Below, one piece after another: positions 34,922-48,990 of a stretch of DNA of 64,000 bases. This stretch comes from Litorimonas taeanensis (lineage in GTDB: Bacteria > Pseudomonadota > Alphaproteobacteria > Caulobacterales > Maricaulaceae). The position numbers were made by a program, and so were the translations under genes. The DNA lies in NCBI RefSeq assembly GCF_003634015.1, contig NZ_RBII01000001.1, forward strand, positions 1,054,001 through 1,118,000, written 5' to 3'. The notes below the pieces were generated by a model. The model made no database searches and had not been told where the DNA came from. It saw only the letters and a list, made by a program, of their open reading frames with translations. Every line of letters starts with the position of its first letter. Position 1 is the first letter of the stretch.

Positions 34922-34949
34922 ATATGAATTGGTGAAAGCCAATTCATAT
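34922..34949. repeat. Perfect 11-base inverted repeat between SulP and APC permease genes
   Basis: ATATGAATTGG and CCAATTCATAT pair exactly around a six-base loop, four bases after the SulP stop. There is no T run. It may act as an RNA hairpin setting the ratio of the two transporters, or as a regulator site for the permease gene. Confidence 0.55.
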
Positions 34950-34994
34950 AATTGGATAGCCGGTATGGGATGAAAAGTCTTAGGGAGACTGAAA

Positions 34995-37088
34995 ATGCCA
35001 AAGGTGAAATCACTTAAGAGGAATTTGACCCTGTTTGATGTCTACGCGATGTCAACAGGGGCCATGTTTAGCTCTGGTTTATTTCTACTCCCTGGTATTG
35101 CCGCGTCCTATTCAGGGAACTCAGTCTGGCTCGCTTATTTTCTAGCGGGCTTTCTTATCCTACCCGCTATGTATTGCATGGCCGAATTATCAACGGCCAT
35201 GCCAAAAGCTGGCGGCACTTATTATTTCCTCGATCGCGCCATGGGCCCATTAATGGGTACAATTGGCGGGTTGGGGTCTTGGATTGCCGTCGTCTTCAAA
35301 AGTGCCTTTGCCCTCGTCGGCATGGGCGCTTATCTTGGAATATATTTGAACCTCCCCTTCACAATCACAGCCATATTATTAACAATTGCTTTTGGCTTAA
35401 TTAATGTTTTTGGGGCCAAAGAAACAACCTTCCTACAACGCGTATTAGTCACAACCCTTGTGGTAATACTCATTGCCTTTGTCATTTTGGGGCTTCGTGA
35501 AACGGGCCTTATAAAGGCTTTCACACCAGAAGCAGGTCATGGTGATTTTTTCAAATCTGGCCTCGTCGGCTTTGTTTCGACGATTGGTCTGGTCTTTGTG
35601 TCTTATGCAGGTCTGACCAAAGTTGCGAGTGTGGCCGAGGAAGTGCAAAATCCTGATCGGAATATACCGCTAGGGATGACATTGTCACTTATCACAGCCA
35701 CCGTAATTTATACGCTTGGCACCCTCATTCTCATTAAAATATTAGAGCCAGAAGCGCTTTACAGCAGCCTAACCCCCATAGCCGATGCGGGGCGTGAATT
35801 TCTGGGTTGGGCGCCCTTTGATTTGGGCGTCATCCTCATCGTTGTCGCGGCTATTGCCGCTTTCGCATCGACAGGTAATGCCGGCATTATGTCGGCCTCG
35901 CGTTACCCCTATGCTATGGCCAAAGACCGGCTAGTGCCAAACCGTCTTAGCCAAATAGGAAAATATGGAACGCCGACAACGGCCATTATGGTGACTGTGG
36001 CCGCCATGATTGCTGTCTTATTACTTTTTGATGTTGCCTCTGTGGCAAAACTGGCAAGTGCCTTTCAGCTCTTACTTTTCGGCCTCGTGTGCGTTGCAGT
36101 TATCGTGATGCGAGAGTCAAAAATTCCAACCTATAAACCGGGATATAAGGCGCCATTTTACCCATGGCTGCAAATCATCGGCATTTTGATTTCCTTTTGG
36201 CTCATTATTGAAATGGGCATACTTGCGATTGCCTTTACAGGTATGGTCACTATCGGCTGTGTACTCTGGTACCATTTTTATGCGTCAGGAAACCTCGAAA
36301 GACGCGGCGCCATATTCCACATTCATCAACGTCTGGGGCAACAGCGTTATGAAGGCTTGGAGCGTGAATTGATGACCATTATCCACGACAGAACTCAGGC
36401 CGAGAACCTATCCTATGAGGCCCTCATTGCGCGTTCTGTCATGATGGATTTCCGTTACGGCATTTATGATATTAAACATGTTGGTGACATCATGAGAGAA
36501 CAAGCACAAACGCGCTTTAACTTTGATCCAGATATCATCACTCAGTCACTGGATGAGAGCAGCTTACATCTTCACCCCGTGAGCGCACATGTCCACATCG
36601 CCTATAAAACACATCCAGACTTAACCCAGCCGGAACTGTTTGTTCTTCGCTTTGGCCCTCAAGCGAGAATTGAAATTGCCTCAGCACAAAATGCGCATAC
36701 GCTGATGTTCTTATTGGTCCCGACCAAGCCTGTTGGCCTTGATTTACGCCTCGCCGGTCATTTGGCCGAAGTCGTGCAAAGCGAACATTTCGAAACACGG
36801 TGGTTGGATTCACGGTCCGATAAAGAAATGAATGAAGTTCTTATGCGGGATGATCACTTCCTACATGGGCCCGTTAAGCAGTTTCCAAATCTGTTGAAAC
36901 AAACAGGTAAAAAAATCGCGGATATTACTCTGCCTGCGTCTTGCCTGATTGCAATGATAGAGCGAGACGGGCGGATAATAGTGGCGACCCCCGAAACGAA
37001 GCTTTTAGAAAGTGATGAAGTCGCCCTTATCGGTGAACCTTCTGATTTAAATGACCTAAGAGAAACGCCTCTCGAAATCATGGAATAA
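34995..37088 (+). CDS. APC-superfamily permease fused to EIIA-like and RCK_C-like domains
   Basis: A 697-residue protein in three parts. Residues 1-430 are a 12-helix APC permease (STGAMFSSGLFLLPG, SYAGLTKVASVAEEVQNPDRNIP, STGNAGIMSASRYPYAMAKD). Residues 480-618 resemble a PTS EIIA domain of the fructose/mannitol class, with AHVHIAYKTH near the usual phospho-histidine site and FLLVPTKPVGLDLRLAGHLAEVV following. Residues 641-690 look like an RCK_C/TrkA-C ligand-binding domain (ITLPASCLIAMIERDGRIIVA). The soluble tail probably senses metabolic or nucleotide signals to gate transport. The substrate is unknown. A GGGAGA site precedes the ATG. It follows SulP on the same strand. Confidence 0.85.
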   Translation: MPKVKSLKRNLTLFDVYAMSTGAMFSSGLFLLPGIAASYSGNSVWLAYFLAGFLILPAMYCMAELSTAMPKAGGTYYFLDRAMGPLMGTIGGLGSWIAVVFKSAFALVGMGAYLGIYLNLPFTITAILLTIAFGLINVFGAKETTFLQRVLVTTLVVILIAFVILGLRETGLIKAFTPEAGHGDFFKSGLVGFVSTIGLVFVSYAGLTKVASVAEEVQNPDRNIPLGMTLSLITATVIYTLGTLILIKILEPEALYSSLTPIADAGREFLGWAPFDLGVILIVVAAIAAFASTGNAGIMSASRYPYAMAKDRLVPNRLSQIGKYGTPTTAIMVTVAAMIAVLLLFDVASVAKLASAFQLLLFGLVCVAVIVMRESKIPTYKPGYKAPFYPWLQIIGILISFWLIIEMGILAIAFTGMVTIGCVLWYHFYASGNLERRGAIFHIHQRLGQQRYEGLERELMTIIHDRTQAENLSYEALIARSVMMDFRYGIYDIKHVGDIMREQAQTRFNFDPDIITQSLDESSLHLHPVSAHVHIAYKTHPDLTQPELFVLRFGPQARIEIASAQNAHTLMFLLVPTKPVGLDLRLAGHLAEVVQSEHFETRWLDSRSDKEMNEVLMRDDHFLHGPVKQFPNLLKQTGKKIADITLPASCLIAMIERDGRIIVATPETKLLESDEVALIGEPSDLNDLRETPLEIME

Positions 37089-37151
37089 CGCTTTTGGGCC
37101 TTGCGCTTTATGCAGAAGGCTTCACAGCCCCTTTATGTGCAACGCCTGAAA

Positions 37152-41340
<4,189 letters not shown>

Positions 41341-41350
41341 AAATCGCTCT

Positions 41351-42211
41351 TTAGAATAAGCGCTCTTTCAAACGCTGCCAATAACCATCACGGCGGTTCT
41401 TTTTCCGCTCGGCCTCTAGGTCAACACCATAGCCTTGGAGAAGCTCATAGCTATCGGCATACCATTCGCTATTGGGGTAGTTATACCCTAGCACAGAACC
41501 CACTAGCTTTGCTTCGCTAATAATACCGAGTGAAACATAGGATTCGACGAGACGGTGCAACGCCTCTTCTGTCTGAGATGTTGTTTCGTAATTTTTTACA
41601 ACATTTTTGAAACGCCCAATCGCGGCCAATTGCTGATTTTCACGCAGATAATAACGGCCAATTGCCATTTCCTTACCTGCCAAATGGTCTTGAGTAAGTT
41701 CGAGCTTTAGGCGCGCATCGCGGGCATAGTCACTATCAGGGTAACGGCGAACCACTTGTTGAAGAGCAGCCTCAGCACTTACGGTTGTCGCTTGGTCCCG
41801 TCCAACATCATAAATTTGGTCATAATAATTAATGGCAATAAGGTAATAAGCATAGGGAGTGCTTTCATTACCTGGATGCAGACTGATGAATCGCTGCGCG
41901 GTGGCAATACTCTCTTCATAATCGGTCGTCCGGTAAGAAGCATAAGCATTCATCAACATAGCGCGGCGCGCCCATTTTGAGAAAGGGTGCTGACGTTCGA
42001 CTTCTTGGAAGTATAGCTTTGCGCGGCTCCAGTCGTTTTTCTCAACACGATCAAAGGCCTCATTATAAATAAGTTCCGCTGGACGCTCGATATAGGCCAG
42101 TCTTTCCTTTTTATCCTTACCGCCAAAAACGGAACAGCCAGAGACCATTATGGTCAAAAGTCCGATCATCGCTAATCGAGCTGTTTGTTTATACTGTGTC
42201 TTAAAAGCCAT
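41351..42211 (-). CDS. bamD: Outer membrane assembly lipoprotein BamD
   Basis: A 286-residue lipoprotein: signal peptide with lipobox MVSGC, then five TPR-like repeats (YNEAFDRVEKNDWSRAKLYFQEVERQHPFSKW, DYEESIATAQRFISLHP). It belongs to the BAM complex that inserts beta-barrel proteins. The start is set at ATG 42211, giving a 26-residue signal peptide of usual length after an AGG element; an upstream ATG at 42253 would add 14 residues before it. It lies about 98 bases after lpxC. Confidence 0.93.
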   Translation of the reverse strand: MAFKTQYKQTARLAMIGLLTIMVSGCSVFGGKDKKERLAYIERPAELIYNEAFDRVEKNDWSRAKLYFQEVERQHPFSKWARRAMLMNAYASYRTTDYEESIATAQRFISLHPGNESTPYAYYLIAINYYDQIYDVGRDQATTVSAEAALQQVVRRYPDSDYARDARLKLELTQDHLAGKEMAIGRYYLRENQQLAAIGRFKNVVKNYETTSQTEEALHRLVESYVSLGIISEAKLVGSVLGYNYPNSEWYADSYELLQGYGVDLEAERKKNRRDGYWQRLKERLF

Positions 42212-42309
42212 AAAGCCTATCCGCAAAAAAGGCCTGATTCTGACAGACCCCATATTATCTTAGAAGGTCTCTTAAAGGATGGACTGCGCGGCGGAAAGTG
42301 AGAAAATGT

Positions 42310-43254
42310 TTATGCACTCATGCTTTGCAGTAAGTCAGGCGCGCTTGAGAGTGTTTCTGGGCTTGTTTTACCTGATTTTTCCATCAATGACACAAAACGC
42401 CACGCATCTGCATGCGCAAATAGCGTCATAAGCAAATCGTGATTCAAACCATGCCCCGAAGCATGCGTTTCGACACGCCCCAATATAGGGCCGCCTAGAT
42501 ATAAGTCTCCCAATAGATCCAGAGCTTTATGCCGAACAAACTCGTCCGCAAATCGCAATCCTTCTGGGTTTAAGACCTTATCACCATCCACTATAATCGC
42601 ATTGTCAAAGGATCCCCCCTTTGACAAACCGGCCGCTTGTAGAGCTGCGACTTCGTGAAGTCTGGCGAAAGTACGCGCCGCCGCAATACGTTCGCGAAAA
42701 GCACGAACATTCGGAACAATTTCGACCTTTTGTTGGCCAATGGCTTCATCTTCAAAATCAATAGAAACGCTCAAAGATAGTTTCGAAGCAGGCAAAATAC
42801 GGGCGTAAGCGTCACCGCGTTTCACTTCTATCGGTTTTAAAACCTCAACATAGCGTCTTGCAGCTTCTTGTCGTAAGACGCCCACTTGTTCGATAAGCTT
42901 TAAGAAAGGCTCGGCAGAGCCATCCAATGCGGGAAGTTCTTTGCCATCTAATTCTAAATAGAGATTATCAATCCCTGCCGCCGCTAAGGCCGCGAGTAAA
43001 TGTTCGATAGTAGACACCGTCACACCCGCTGCATTCGCGATAGTTGTGCAATTACGGACATTACAGACAGATTCTGGAATGACTTTAATGCGGTTATCTC
43101 GGTCTTTAATATCGGTACGAATAAATACTAAGCCTGTGCCTATTGGCGCTGGACGCATAACAAGACGCGTATGATTACCGCCATGCAGTTCAATCCCAGC
43201 ACAAACGGCAGGCGCCTTTAAGGTCGATTGTCGTCTTACATTTAACATGGTCAT
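42310..43254 (-). CDS. lpxC: UDP-3-O-acyl-N-acetylglucosamine deacetylase
   Basis: A 314-residue zinc enzyme that performs the committed step of lipid A synthesis. Zinc ligands are His84 in VSTIEHLLAAL and the His/Asp of RHKALDLLGDLYL. The catalytic-region His is in ASGHGLNHDLL. The N-terminal GIELHGGNHTRLVMRPAP is conserved. It follows ftsZ at 130 bases, with a strong terminator between them, so lpxC probably has its own promoter. Confidence 0.97.
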   Translation of the reverse strand: MTMLNVRRQSTLKAPAVCAGIELHGGNHTRLVMRPAPIGTGLVFIRTDIKDRDNRIKVIPESVCNVRNCTTIANAAGVTVSTIEHLLAALAAAGIDNLYLELDGKELPALDGSAEPFLKLIEQVGVLRQEAARRYVEVLKPIEVKRGDAYARILPASKLSLSVSIDFEDEAIGQQKVEIVPNVRAFRERIAAARTFARLHEVAALQAAGLSKGGSFDNAIIVDGDKVLNPEGLRFADEFVRHKALDLLGDLYLGGPILGRVETHASGHGLNHDLLMTLFAHADAWRFVSLMEKSGKTSPETLSSAPDLLQSMSA

Positions 43255-43316
43255 AAATTAGGGTTGCGTCTCTACTTTCAACAAGAAACCTCGTGTTACA
43301 GCGTGTTACAAAAACA

Positions 43317-43344
43317 CAAAAACCCAGCACTAACGCTGGGTTTT
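43317..43344 (-). terminator. Intrinsic terminator after ftsZ
   Basis: On the minus strand CCCAGC/GCTGGG with a six-base loop is followed by five T. It lies 41 to 68 bases after the ftsZ stop and before lpxC. It probably separates the division cluster from the lpxC group. Confidence 0.85.
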
Positions 43345-43384
43345 CGAGGTTTTCTAACGCATTTGTAAGACTTCAGAGACGTCC

Positions 43385-44836
43385 TTAACGGCTTTGACGT
43401 CTTAAAAAGCTTGGAATTTCGAGTTCATCTTCCATGTCATCACCGAACAGATCTCCCATCGGAGCGGCTGTTGTTTGCGTTTTAATAGGCGCTTGCGGTG
43501 CTTTTTTACGGAAGCCCCCAAACAATCCAAAAGCTGAACGCTGTGCAGGTTCAGGGATAGACGGGCGAGGAGCTGGCGGCGCTTGTTGAACGCTTGGCTG
43601 TGGTGCAATTGTTTCAATCGGAGCCTGAGCCGTTGAATCAATTTGCGGCGGGTACGGACGCGGCGCCACATAAGGCGGCGGCGTTGGAGTCTCTTCCGCT
43701 GTTTCTTGAATGAATTTTTGCTCAACTTCCTTTTGCATATCGGCAACAGGGTTGAAGACATTGCCTTGTTCTTTGGCAACTGCGGCCGCGCCTTCGGCTG
43801 TTAGAGGTTGAAGGCGTGACTCTTGCGAAGGCTTTTGTTTAAACGGTGCTGGCGGCGTTTCAGCGCGCGCATCCGTATCCACGCCTGTCGCAACAACAGA
43901 AACGCGAATAATTCCGTCCAAATCATTATCCAAAGCAGAACCGACAATAATATTGGCATCTTCATCCACTTGGCCGCGAATAAGCGAAGCCGCTTCATCG
44001 ACTTCGTATAGCGTCAAATCATTACCGCCCGTAATGTTAATCAATACGCCGCGAGCGCCTTTCAACGAAACATCGTCAAGAAGCGGGTTATTAATAGCAG
44101 ATTCAGCCGCTTCGACAGCGCGGCGATCGCCTGTGGCTTCGCCTGTCCCCATCATCGCTTTGCCCATCTCTGCCATGATTGTGCGAACATCGTTAAAGTC
44201 AAGATTGATAAGCCCTGGAACAACCATCAAATCTGTGACGCCGCGAACACCGCTGTGGAGCACTTCATCTGCCATAGCGAAAGCATCTGACATTGTGGTG
44301 TTTTCAGTCGCCACACGGAAGAGATTTTGGTTTGGAATTGTGATCATTGTATCGACAGAAGCATAGAGATTTTCAATCCCCTGCTCGGCCAATTTCATAC
44401 GGCGAGAGCCTTCGAACATGAAAGGCTTTGTGACAATACCAACCGTCAGAATATTACGCTCGCGCGCTGCGCGGGCAATAACAGGCGCTGCGCCTGTTCC
44501 CGTTCCGCCGCCCATACCCGCGGCCACAAACAACATATGAGCCCCATCAAGATGTTCCATGATTTCATCAAGGCTATCTTCGGCAGCTTCTTCGCCAACC
44601 TCAGGACGCATGCCAGCACCCAAGCCTTGCGTAACACCGCCGCCCATTTGTACGCGGCGATCCGCTCGGGATAATGCCAAAGCCTGCGCATCCGTATTCG
44701 CGACAACAAAGTCAACGCCGTCTAAGCCTGCGCTAATCATATTATTAACAGCATTCCCGCCAGCCCCGCCAACACCGATAACGACGATCCGTGGTTTAAG
44801 TTCAACAGCTTTTGGCAGGGAGAGATTTAATGTCAT
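43385..44836 (-). CDS. ftsZ: Cell division protein FtsZ
   Basis: A 483-residue tubulin homologue that forms the division ring. The GTP-binding motif GGGTGTG is at 109-115 ([17 protein letters not shown]), and the T7 loop is [15 protein letters not shown]. After the core (about 1-320) comes a long, Pro/Gln-rich variable linker of about 150 residues, as usual for this class. The conserved C-terminal peptide is [11 protein letters not shown], which binds FtsA and other partners. The 171-base gap to ftsA holds CtrA-like and GANTC sites. A terminator follows. Confidence 0.98.
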   Translation of the reverse strand: MTLNLSLPKAVELKPRIVVIGVGGAGGNAVNNMISAGLDGVDFVVANTDAQALALSRADRRVQMGGGVTQGLGAGMRPEVGEEAAEDSLDEIMEHLDGAHMLFVAAGMGGGTGTGAAPVIARAARERNILTVGIVTKPFMFEGSRRMKLAEQGIENLYASVDTMITIPNQNLFRVATENTTMSDAFAMADEVLHSGVRGVTDLMVVPGLINLDFNDVRTIMAEMGKAMMGTGEATGDRRAVEAAESAINNPLLDDVSLKGARGVLINITGGNDLTLYEVDEAASLIRGQVDEDANIIVGSALDNDLDGIIRVSVVATGVDTDARAETPPAPFKQKPSQESRLQPLTAEGAAAVAKEQGNVFNPVADMQKEVEQKFIQETAEETPTPPPYVAPRPYPPQIDSTAQAPIETIAPQPSVQQAPPAPRPSIPEPAQRSAFGLFGGFRKKAPQAPIKTQTTAAPMGDLFGDDMEDELEIPSFLRRQSR

Positions 44837-44890
44837 GACAGTTCCCGATTATAGTCAATGATTGGTTAAAGGCATTGATGGGCTGAAACG

Positions 44891-44906
44891 GTTAAAGGGC
44901 TATTAA
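44891..44906 (-). promoter_or_regulatory. CtrA-type box upstream of ftsZ
   Basis: On the ftsZ strand the sequence is TTAA-N7-TTAAC, the full CtrA consensus, 56 to 71 bases before the ftsZ ATG. A near match lies further up (44923-44937), and a GANTC methylation site (GAATC) is at 44986-44990. In Caulobacter, CtrA represses ftsZ and GANTC methylation influences its expression. Confidence 0.6.
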
Positions 44907-45007
44907 GAAAATAGTCATTTCGTTAATTTTACTGTTATCGGTGCTGTTTTCGCCAAAATCAGTCAGGCTTTGACCCTAAGATGAATCGGGCTAATAATGG
45001 CAAGCTT

Positions 45008-46279
45008 TTAAAAATTCTCACGCAGCCACTGGAATGACCGACCAAGGGCATGACCAGAATAACGGCGCTCTCGGAAACGACGACCAGATAAATCTGGCGG
45101 GCCGTATATGGCTTCACCATTTGGCTCAAAGGCTTGTTTTAAAAGCCCCGTCGCTACTGCGAAATCAGACGATAAGAGCGTGTCATTAAGATTGAAAATA
45201 CCATGCGGCTGACCAATACGAACCCGTTTATTAAATTTCAGCTCAGCAAGTTCACGCACGCCGTTTAATTGCGCACCGCCCCCCGTCAGAACAATTTGCC
45301 GACCAGAAATTTCATCCATACCCGAATGGTGCAAGCGGTCACTAATCAGCTCAAACGTCTCTTCAATACGTGAGCGAATGATTTGTACGGTCAGAGATTT
45401 TGGATGATGCTGTAACGTATCTTGCGCGCCCACTGGCGGGCAAGGCACCATAGTATAATCATCATTCGCGCCGTGAAGCGCCGTTCCATATATGGTCTTA
45501 ATCCGTTCTGCGGCTTCGGGCGGGGTAGACATACCGCGCGCAATATCATTCGTCACGCTTTGCCCGCCCATGCCAATGGCATCGACATGCATAAGGACTT
45601 TGTCGCGGAAAACAGCGACCGAGGTGACACCCGCCCCCATATCGACAACCGTCACACCAAGGTCTCGCTCGTCTTCGGTTAAGACGGACATCGCCGACGC
45701 ATAGGGCGAAGCCGTGACTGAACGAATTTGTAAATGGCATCGTTCTATACAATGCGCCAAGTTTCGCAGAGGCCCAACACCGCCCAACACGAAATGCATA
45801 TCCACGCCCAAAGTCTTACCAAACATGCCGCGCGGGTCATCAATACCCGTTTCGCCGTCAACGCTCCAAGTCACAGGAATGGCGTGCAGAATGGCATAAT
45901 CAGGCTCGGACAATTCTGATAATCCAGAATTCAGAACACGCTTTAAATCGCGATCAGCCACGCCGCCACTCGCAAATTCTGTCTGCACGCGCATATGTTG
46001 AGAACGCAAAGATCGCAATGCGACGTTTACATTCACCCCTTGCACAGTAACGCCAGCCGAGCGCTCAGCCTTTTCTACCGCGGAGCGTATACCCGCTTCT
46101 GCGGCCTCTAGGTCAATAACGGCGCCATTTTTAACACCGGCACTGACACCGAAACCTGTCCCGATAAGGCGCACGCCCATACCCGGCTCTTCGCGGCCAA
46201 TGAGGCACACGACTTTACTGGACCCAATGTCCAATACAGCGACCGTTTCCGGCGTCTTTTGAATAGAACGCTTAAACAT
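45008..46279 (-). CDS. ftsA: Cell division protein FtsA
   Basis: A 423-residue actin-like protein that tethers FtsZ to the membrane. Actin-type phosphate motifs are AVLDIGSSKVVCLIG and VTVVDMGAGVTSVAVF; the adenosine motif is QIVLTGGGAQLNGV. The last residues (RSFQWLRENF) form the amphipathic membrane-targeting helix. It starts nine bases after ftsQ. Confidence 0.97.
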   Translation of the reverse strand: MFKRSIQKTPETVAVLDIGSSKVVCLIGREEPGMGVRLIGTGFGVSAGVKNGAVIDLEAAEAGIRSAVEKAERSAGVTVQGVNVNVALRSLRSQHMRVQTEFASGGVADRDLKRVLNSGLSELSEPDYAILHAIPVTWSVDGETGIDDPRGMFGKTLGVDMHFVLGGVGPLRNLAHCIERCHLQIRSVTASPYASAMSVLTEDERDLGVTVVDMGAGVTSVAVFRDKVLMHVDAIGMGGQSVTNDIARGMSTPPEAAERIKTIYGTALHGANDDYTMVPCPPVGAQDTLQHHPKSLTVQIIRSRIEETFELISDRLHHSGMDEISGRQIVLTGGGAQLNGVRELAELKFNKRVRIGQPHGIFNLNDTLLSSDFAVATGLLKQAFEPNGEAIYGPPDLSGRRFRERRYSGHALGRSFQWLRENF

Positions 46280-46288
46280 GCTTGGTCT

Positions 46289-47170
46289 TTAGGCCTGTGT
46301 CGTGGGCGCAGGGCGCAAACTGATACGGTCGGATAACCGCAAATCAATTTCGCTTATTTGCCTGTCCAAAAGTTGCGTCTTGGACTGTAATAGCGCCAAT
46401 TGTGCAACAGCCTTTTCATAGTTCAAAGCGGGTAATTTCACTTTCACCTGCTTATCCAATATCAAATCCCAGCGTTGCTCTGAAACGTATACAGCGGATG
46501 AAACACGCTGTCTTAGACCCGGCCAAGCCTTAAGCGTCGCCTCGAGCGATTGGGCATTTTCAGCCGCCCCTTTCCCGACAATATGTAAGACGCCCTGCGG
46601 TACATGACTTGTTTCATGAACTGGCGCGATGACTTTGCCTTCTGCACTGACCAGTGACAAAGCTCCCTCATTTTGCCAGAGCGCATAAGGTTGATTTTCA
46701 ATCAATTGCACGACAATGCGGTCAGGCCAGAGACGGCGCACCACAGCGCGGTCAACCCAAGGCAAGCTTTCAGTTCGTCTTTGCGCCTCTTCTAGATCCA
46801 CACCGAAAAAGTAATCGCCGGGACGGATATTCACGGCGCGGCGAACTTCGGCCTCATCCAAACGGCCCTCGCCCATGACATCAACTTGCGCGACGACAAA
46901 GCCCATATCCATCAAACGATTTTGCTTAAATAATTTAGCGTTTTGCAAAATAGTCGGCCAGAACCCGCCAAGCCAAAGCGCCAGAATAGTCAGCACAACA
47001 AAGACAGAGGCCACACCACCTGAGAATTGCAAAAAGCTTTTACGGGAATGGCCAGCGGCACGGACCTTAGACGCCGACCAAGCTCTGGCGCCGCGCAAAC
47101 CAGGTTTAAGGGAAGACACCCTTTGTACGGATCCTGTTTTGTAATTCCCTTTATTCTTCATCTGGGCCAT
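46289..47170 (-). CDS. ftsQ: Cell division protein FtsQ
   Basis: A 293-residue bitopic protein. A basic cytoplasmic N-terminus precedes one membrane helix at about 48-72. A POTRA domain (VAQVDVMGEGRLDEAEVRRAVN, ESLPWVDRAVVRRLWPDRIVV) and a beta domain lie in the periplasm. It bridges FtsZ-ring proteins and FtsI/FtsW through FtsL. It overlaps ddl by 13 bases. Confidence 0.94.
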   Translation of the reverse strand: MAQMKNKGNYKTGSVQRVSSLKPGLRGARAWSASKVRAAGHSRKSFLQFSGGVASVFVVLTILALWLGGFWPTILQNAKLFKQNRLMDMGFVVAQVDVMGEGRLDEAEVRRAVNIRPGDYFFGVDLEEAQRRTESLPWVDRAVVRRLWPDRIVVQLIENQPYALWQNEGALSLVSAEGKVIAPVHETSHVPQGVLHIVGKGAAENAQSLEATLKAWPGLRQRVSSAVYVSEQRWDLILDKQVKVKLPALNYEKAVAQLALLQSKTQLLDRQISEIDLRLSDRISLRPAPTTQA

Positions 47171-48081
47171 GTAGCGTCCTCAACCAGCCAGCGGCAAAGC
47201 TGTTCAAAATCAATGCCGACATACGCAGCCTGTTCTGGGGCTAGCGACATCGGAGTCATTCCAGGTTGAGTATTCACTTCAAGCATTACGATTTTATTAG
47301 CTATATCTGTTAAATCTGTATTTTTTTCATTAAATCTGAAATCGGCGCGCGAAAGACCGCGGCACCCAAGCGCTTTATGCGCCTCCACAGCCCATTTTTT
47401 ACACAAGGCCTCTACCTCTGCGGGAATATCTGCAGGCACGACATGTACCGAGCCTCCATCGCTATATTTGGCTTCGTAATCATACCAATCGGTTTGCGGA
47501 ATAATTTCCGTCACAGCGAGGGCGCGGTCATCCATCACGGCCACGGTCAGCTCCCGCCCCGGAATATAGGCTTCAACAATTACAGACTCGCCCATTTCCT
47601 TATCTTCGGCGATTGCACTCGACAGGTTCGTCTTTTCATCATGAATAATATAAACAGATTTAGAAGACCCCTGCCCGTTAGGTTTAACAACATAGGGCAC
47701 GGGAATAGGATGTGATTTCGCGGTTTCAACACGGTCAAATAATCCACCATCGGCCACAGTAATGCCTACGGCCCGAAGGACATGTTTCGCGCGGTGCTTA
47801 TCCATAGCTAGGGCAGACGCCATAACGCCTGAATGGGTATAGGGCTTACCATACATATCCAGCACGCCTTGGACGCGGCCATCTTCTCCCCAATCCCCAT
47901 GCAAGGCATTAAAGATAACATCAGGGCTAGCTTGGACAAGCTGGTTCCAAAGGTCACGCGTCACATCTATCTCAACGACGTCATATCCGCTGGCCCGTAA
48001 CGCCTTGGCACAGGCCGCCCCAGACACCAAAGAGACTTCGCGTTCAGACGATATCCCGCCTTTTAAAACCGCTACGCGCAT
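47158..48081 (-). CDS. ddl: D-alanine-D-alanine ligase
   Basis: A 307-residue ATP-grasp ligase that makes the D-Ala-D-Ala dipeptide for MurF. It begins [18 protein letters not shown]. Other marks are [35 protein letters not shown] and the terminal [24 protein letters not shown]. The start at 48081 is chosen from the family N-terminus; it overlaps the murB stop by ten bases. A frame opening at 48111 would add ten foreign residues. Confidence 0.96.
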   Translation of the reverse strand: MRVAVLKGGISSEREVSLVSGAACAKALRASGYDVVEIDVTRDLWNQLVQASPDVIFNALHGDWGEDGRVQGVLDMYGKPYTHSGVMASALAMDKHRAKHVLRAVGITVADGGLFDRVETAKSHPIPVPYVVKPNGQGSSKSVYIIHDEKTNLSSAIAEDKEMGESVIVEAYIPGRELTVAVMDDRALAVTEIIPQTDWYDYEAKYSDGGSVHVVPADIPAEVEALCKKWAVEAHKALGCRGLSRADFRFNEKNTDLTDIANKIVMLEVNTQPGMTPMSLAPEQAAYVGIDFEQLCRWLVEDATWPR

Positions 48082-48989
48082 AGGGCCTCTCCAATGCGTT
48101 TGACTTCCCATTCTAATTGGACACCTTCACTGGCCAAGACTTTCTCTCGAATAGTCTCGCCCAAAGTCTCTAAGTCAGAAGCCGTAGCCGTGCCTGTATT
48201 AATCATGAAATTACAATGTTTTTCACTCATTTGCGCGCCGCCGACACGGAAACCACGTCCGCCAGCGGCGTCTATGACTTGCCAGGCACCGCGCCCACCC
48301 GAAACTTCAGGGTCTGGATTTTTAAAGGTCGAGCCCCCTGTTTTTTCTCGAATAGGTTGGCTCTCCTCGCGCTTCGCCGTAATGGCGGCCATGCGTTCTG
48401 TTACAGCGGCAGGGCTATCCGCTTGGCCCTCAAAAACCGCTTGGGTAAAAATTAAATCCTTGGCTGCATCACTGCCGCGGTAACGGAAGTTAAAATCTGC
48501 ATGAGTAAGCACCTCTCGGCGACCGCGCCTGTCAATAGCCACGGCTTCGATAAGAACGTCTTTCGTTTCTGCGCCATAGCATCCCGCATTCATGCGCAAT
48601 GCGCCGCCAATTGTCCCGGGAATACCCGCGTAAAACTCTAGCCCTGCAATACCGGCCTTCGCGGCATCTTTGGCAACCTTATTATCCAGCGCAGCCGTAC
48701 CAGCTGTTAGGCGCAGACCTTCTATTTCGGTCTTAGCAAAATTAGGCCCAAGGCGGATAACGACGCCCCTCACCCCGCCATCGCGAATAAGCGTATTGGA
48801 CGCCACACCCAAAACCTGCACAGGAATATCATCTGGAGTAGAGGACAAAAAATGCGCAAGGTCAGCCTCGTCTTTGGGCATGAAAAACACCTCAGCAGGC
48901 CCGCCAACACGTAGCCAACTATAAGGCGCTAGCGGGACGTTGGCTTTAAGCGAACCTCGAACAGCAGGAAGACGATCAATCAACGCCAA
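48072..48989 (-). CDS. murB: UDP-N-acetylenolpyruvoylglucosamine reductase
   Basis: A 305-residue FAD-dependent reductase that makes UDP-MurNAc. The FAD-binding segments are [18 protein letters not shown] and [26 protein letters not shown]. The catalytic Ser is in [10 protein letters not shown]. It is a type I MurB by length. It sits between murC (one-base gap) and ddl (ten-base overlap). Confidence 0.96.
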   Translation of the reverse strand: MALIDRLPAVRGSLKANVPLAPYSWLRVGGPAEVFFMPKDEADLAHFLSSTPDDIPVQVLGVASNTLIRDGGVRGVVIRLGPNFAKTEIEGLRLTAGTAALDNKVAKDAAKAGIAGLEFYAGIPGTIGGALRMNAGCYGAETKDVLIEAVAIDRRGRREVLTHADFNFRYRGSDAAKDLIFTQAVFEGQADSPAAVTERMAAITAKREESQPIREKTGGSTFKNPDPEVSGGRGAWQVIDAAGGRGFRVGGAQMSEKHCNFMINTGTATASDLETLGETIREKVLASEGVQLEWEVKRIGEALCA

Positions 48990-48990
48990 T

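Noticed and set aside
43402-43779. Long frame opposite in phase within the ftsZ linker
   Set aside because: Repetitive Arg/Leu/Gln composition produced by reading the Pro/Gln-rich FtsZ linker out of frame.
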